Shown here piece after piece: positions 61,652 through 64,000 of a stretch of DNA of 64,000 nt (position 1 is its first letter; each line of letters opens with the position of its first letter). The notes below the pieces were generated by a model, which was not told where the DNA came from, did not search any database, and saw nothing but the letters and a program-made list of their open reading frames with translations. The stretch lies in the NCBI RefSeq assembly GCF_002483235.1, contig NZ_DLHN01000035.1, positions 1-64,000 of the forward strand, given 5' to 3'. The translations under genes were made by a program, and so were the position numbers. This DNA comes from Pedobacter glucosidilyticus. Its GTDB lineage: Bacteria > Bacteroidota > Bacteroidia > Sphingobacteriales > Sphingobacteriaceae.

Positions 61652-62430
61652 TATTTTTCTTCTTCTATTGCCCTCATGATATAAGGATAGTTAACTTCGG
61701 TTAAGAAAAGTCCGCAGGCAGGTACAGAAGCACCAGCGTTAGATCTGTTTTTACTTTCTATTACTTCTCTCATATAATCTGGTGAAAATTTCCCTCTTCC
61801 AATATCCGTTAAAGTGCCCACAATTGCCCTTACCATATTTCTCAAAAACCTGTTAGCGGTAATATGGAAGATAATTCCATCCGCAGCTAATTCCCATTCT
61901 GCTCTGGAAACTAAACAGTTATTAGTGAAATTATCGGCATTAGCCTTGCAGAAAGCGCTAAAATCTTCATATTCTAGGAGATATGTTGCTGCAATATTCA
62001 TGGCGTTCATATCCAGGGTTTCTTTTATAAGCCAGCTGGTATGGGTTTTAAAAGGGTTTTTATGAAAATGAATATGGTATTGATAAGACCTAAAAGTGGC
62101 ATCAAAACGGGCATGCGCATCTGGAGCTACTGGGTAAATATGGTGTATAGCGATATCATGAGGTAGAAGCGCATTTAAACTTCTCAGGAATTTAAGTTCT
62201 TGGTTTTCTAAATTTGCGATAGGGCAATCAAAATGTGCAAAAAACTGGGTGGCATGTACGCCAGTATCTGTTCTGCCACAGCCTAAAGTATCTATTTTAT
62301 CTTTGAAATAGATGCTTAAAGCTTCGTCAATTTTTTGTTGAACAGTAATAGCGTTAGGTTGATATTGCCAGCCATGGTAGTTCATTCCATGATAGCTTAA
62401 TTCTAGAAAATATCTGTTAACGTGATGCAC
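61651..62430 (-). CDS. truA: tRNA pseudouridine(38-40) synthase TruA
   Basis: TruA makes pseudouridine at positions 38-40 of tRNA anticodon arms. The 259-residue protein opens RYFLELSYHGMNYHGWQ and has the catalytic block GCGRTDTGVHA with Asp55, plus the RFLRNMVRAIVGTLTDIGRGK block near the C-terminus. The only start that keeps the conserved opening is a GTG at 62428-62430. A -7-like TAAATTTG ends 5 bp before this GTG, which would leave almost no leader. It is followed directly by the ABC exporter gene. Confidence 0.95.
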   Translation of the reverse strand: MHHVNRYFLELSYHGMNYHGWQYQPNAITVQQKIDEALSIYFKDKIDTLGCGRTDTGVHATQFFAHFDCPIANLENQELKFLRSLNALLPHDIAIHHIYPVAPDAHARFDATFRSYQYHIHFHKNPFKTHTSWLIKETLDMNAMNIAATYLLEYEDFSAFCKANADNFTNNCLVSRAEWELAADGIIFHITANRFLRNMVRAIVGTLTDIGRGKFSPDYMREVIESKNRSNAGASVPACGLFLTEVNYPYIMRAIEEEK

Positions 62431-62527
62431 CCTACAAATTTAATCTAAATAGGCTTACTATTTTAGTTCAGTAGGCAACATTTATGTAATTTCTTTTATA
62501 AACAATTTTAATAAGACCAGATGTTTT

Positions 62528-62535
62528 TACATTTG
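62528..62535 (+). promoter_or_regulatory. -7 element of the DUF4293 gene
   Basis: TACATTTG is a perfect -7 match 27 bp before the ATG at 62563. The -33 region is only TTTTA. The element lies inside the longest open frame, which supports the internal ATG at 62563 as the start. Confidence 0.45.
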
Positions 62536-62562
62536 CTTAATTGTTTATATTTAAAAAAGATT

Positions 62563-63024
62563 ATGATACAAAGAATACAAACTGTTTATTTTTTCTTAGC
62601 TTCTTTAGCACTTGCAGCTTTGTTTATGTTTCCTATTGCTACAGTTTTTGAAACCGATGGAGCAAAAAAAATAAGCGTTACCGGTGTAACCCAAACCTTA
62701 GATGGAAATGTAGTACAAACAGAAAGTTTTTTATTATTAACCATTATTACGGCATTGTTAGCTTTAAACTCGTTGGTATTGATATTCCTTTACAAGAATA
62801 GAAAGCAGCAAATGATGTTTACCTATGTACATATCGTTGTTATCATTGCTTACAGTTTTTGGTTATCGCAAACAGTAAAAAATGCTACTACTACTCTATT
62901 AGAGATAGGAGATTATGGTATTGGTGCTGGACTATCATCTATAGCGGTTTTATTTTTGGTGCTAGCTGTTAAGGGGATTAAAAGAGATGATAAATTGATA
63001 AAATCTGCGGATAGATTGAGGTAA
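62563..63024 (+). CDS. DUF4293-family membrane protein
   Basis: From the ATG at 62563 the protein has 153 residues and four membrane spans. It starts MIQRIQTVYFFLASLALAALFMFPIA, the typical opening of the Bacteroidota family DUF4293. The second, third and fourth spans lie near residues 54-75, 82-102 and 116-134, with a short Lys/Arg-rich cytoplasmic tail. Role unknown. The family is well conserved in the phylum and often next to truA, as here (divergent). Confidence 0.85.
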   Translation: MIQRIQTVYFFLASLALAALFMFPIATVFETDGAKKISVTGVTQTLDGNVVQTESFLLLTIITALLALNSLVLIFLYKNRKQQMMFTYVHIVVIIAYSFWLSQTVKNATTTLLEIGDYGIGAGLSSIAVLFLVLAVKGIKRDDKLIKSADRLR

Positions 63025-63048
63025 TGCTTTAGATAATCGAAGTGTAGC

Positions 63049-63184
63049 AAGAGGCTGTCAAAAATCATATTTGCCACATTGAGCGGACCTTTATTGTCAT
63101 CCTGAGCGAAGTCGAAGGATAAGAAAAGGCTTCGACTCTGCTCAGCCTGACACAAAGTGGTGATTTGAGATAGCCTCTTTTTTT
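63049..63184. repeat. Terminator-like hairpin with a REP-like inverted repeat in its loop
   Basis: Outer arms AAGAGGCTGTC (63049-63059) and GATAGCCTCTT (about 63168-63178) form a stem followed by a T run to 63184. Inside the loop lies an imperfect inverted repeat of 22 bp (63096-63117, GTCATCCTGAGCGAAGTCGA...; 63130-63151), with 18 of 22 positions matching. From memory, this GTCATCCTGAGCGAAGTCGAAGG / CTTCGACT...CTCAGCCTGAC pair is a very common dispersed repeat in Bacteroidota. It lies between convergent genes. Confidence 0.75.
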
Positions 63185-63186
63185 GT

Positions 63187-63477
63187 TTAAATATTTCCTA
63201 CAACCAAAATAGGTTCAGGGCCTTTGGGTTCTTGTTCTAGTTTTTCTGAAATGGCGCAATAGCCAGAGACTCCTCTGTTAAGTAAAGTATAGCCTAAGGT
63301 CAATTCTGTTGCCGCGATAAGAGGATGAGAAAATATGTTTTTTAATCCTTTAAGGGCGATATAAGTTCCTCCGGCTATAGAAAGTATCCTTTCTGTTTTA
63401 CTTAAATTGGTATTGATGTTTTCTTTTAATAAAGAATCTTCTAAAGTATTCTTTAATTGTTCTACGGTATTTATCAT
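63187..63477 (-). CDS. DUF2892-like small membrane protein
   Basis: From the ATG at 63477 the protein has 96 residues. After a polar N-terminal helix, the block TNLSKTERILSIAGGTYIALKGLKNI is followed by a second hydrophobic segment (LIAATELTLGYTLLNRGVSGYC). This two-span pattern with the Asn-x-x-x-x-Glu-Arg start resembles DUF2892 (YgaP membrane domain). Role unknown. An ATG 24 bp upstream is possible but extends outside the family pattern. Confidence 0.65.
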   Translation of the reverse strand: MINTVEQLKNTLEDSLLKENINTNLSKTERILSIAGGTYIALKGLKNIFSHPLIAATELTLGYTLLNRGVSGYCAISEKLEQEPKGPEPILVVGNI

Positions 63478-63719
63478 AAGAAATGTTTTTTTTGAGAGCA
63501 ATAATTCAATAATGATGCCTAATTATTGTTTTAAGGATTTTAAATTGTGGTATAAAAAAGGGATAAAACAATAATGATTTTTTAGAGTTTATAACTTTGT
63601 GGTGTTTTTATATTGACAAAACGAAATATTTATCAATTATTTTTTGAAAATTTCACATAAATTTAATCTATTCTCTTTATATTTAGCAGAAACTACTTAA
63701 AAAATTAAATTCGATACAC

Positions 63720-64000
63720 ATGAAAAAATTTTTACTCTTTTTATTGGGCTTGTCTAATTCTGTTTTTGCACAGATTTCTATAATTGAAAATAACACATAC
63801 AACCAAGATTTTAATGGTTTAGGAACTACCACCGTAGCATGGAGCGATAATGTGAACTTAAATGGGTGGTATGCAGCAGCAGCCTCATTAAGTTCAATAG
63901 GTGATATAAATATTTCAACTGGCTCTTCTACTGCTGGCTCTTTATATAATTTAGGTTTATCTGGAGAAGCAGATAGATCATTAGGTAGTTTAGTTAGTGG
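63720..64000 (+). CDS. Secreted protein, N-terminal part only (cut by window end)
   Basis: The reading frame from the ATG at 63720 stays open to the window end (93 codons). It begins with a signal peptide (MKKFLLFLLGLSNSVFAQ). The mature start has the pattern YNQDFNGLGTTTVAWSDN...LNGWYA and later a GEADRSLGSLVSG block. I associate this opening with large extracellular Bacteroidota proteins that carry lamin-tail or nuclease domains and end in a type IX sorting domain. The rest lies outside the window, so no function is assigned. Confidence 0.75.
   Translation, partial: MKKFLLFLLGLSNSVFAQISIIENNTYNQDFNGLGTTTVAWSDNVNLNGWYAAAASLSSIGDINISTGSSTAGSLYNLGLSGEADRSLGSLVS

Overview
The window comes from an AT-rich genome of the phylum Bacteroidota, most likely family Sphingobacteriaceae (a Pedobacter-like organism). 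The reasons are two SusC/SusD pairs, a FecI/FecR transducer module, a C-terminal domain resembling a type IX secretion signal, a bacterial histone H1-like (Hc1) protein, promoters of the TTTG-N18-20-TAnnTTTG type, almost no Shine-Dalgarno sequences, and FtsZ and MraY architectures typical of the phylum. No rRNA, tRNA, CRISPR array, integrase or transposase was seen.

Layout. (1) 0.2-2.9 kb: an RluA-type pseudouridine synthase, a patatin-like phospholipase and a CAP-domain lipoprotein. (2) 3.2-19.3 kb: the division and cell wall (dcw) cluster in one direction: mraZ, rsmH, an ftsL-like gene, ftsI (PBP with PASTA domain), murE, mraY, murD, ftsW, murG, murC, ftsQ, ftsA, ftsZ. Genes mostly overlap or abut. 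The exceptions are three loose junctions: mraY/murD and ftsW/murG, which are filled with simple repeats and a palindromic REP-like element, and ftsA/ftsZ, which holds a promoter-like sequence with DnaA boxes. murF and ddl are not in the cluster. (3) 19.4-21.8 kb: an alpha-oxoamine synthase (KBL/serine palmitoyltransferase type), an Hc1 histone-like gene and a RibD/DHFR-like reductase, the first two with clear terminators. (4) 21.9-31.9 kb: ECF sigma factor, FecR anti-sigma factor, a SusC with an N-terminal STN signalling domain, SusD, a large secreted HExxH metalloprotease and a DUF3347-type secreted protein; this looks like a substrate-sensing outer-membrane uptake locus. A convergent osmC-like gene closes it. 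(5) 32.6-55.9 kb: a long polysaccharide utilisation locus: a phosphodiester glycosidase (NAGPA domain), a putative T9SS cargo protein, a ROK repressor (opposite strand), a secreted FAD oxidoreductase, an AmpG-like MFS permease, an SGNH esterase, a DUF4434 TIM-barrel protein, an AGE-family epimerase, a GH92 alpha-mannosidase, SusC, SusD, a DUF5018-like surface lipoprotein, two GHL10 glycosidase-like paralogues and a NagX/DUF5009-like membrane protein. (6) 56.3-64 kb: amtB, two small lineage-specific genes, an MsbA-like ABC exporter with truA, DUF4293 and DUF2892 membrane proteins, and the start of a secreted protein cut by the window edge.

How they work together. Region 2 is housekeeping: lipid I/II synthesis and divisome assembly. 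Region 5 is the most interesting part. Its gene set points to an acetamido-sugar and mannose-containing, possibly phosphodiester-linked glycan: surface capture by SusCD and the DUF5018-like lipoprotein; cleavage by GH92, NAGPA and GHL10 enzymes; de-O-acetylation by the SGNH enzyme; import by the MFS permease; epimerisation by the AGE enzyme; control by the NagC-like ROK protein. The substrate is inferred, not shown. A perfect 10-bp palindrome sits at the predicted start sites of both the ROK gene and the NAGPA gene and is a candidate operator.

Non-coding structure is rich. There is an 11-bp iterated repeat at two loci 58 kb apart, a 34-bp triple repeat at the left edge, a 28-bp tandem repeat inside the dcw cluster, a palindromic element translated as the N-terminus of MurD, a REP-like element lodged in the loop of a terminator, and long hairpins on both sides of one GHL10 gene.
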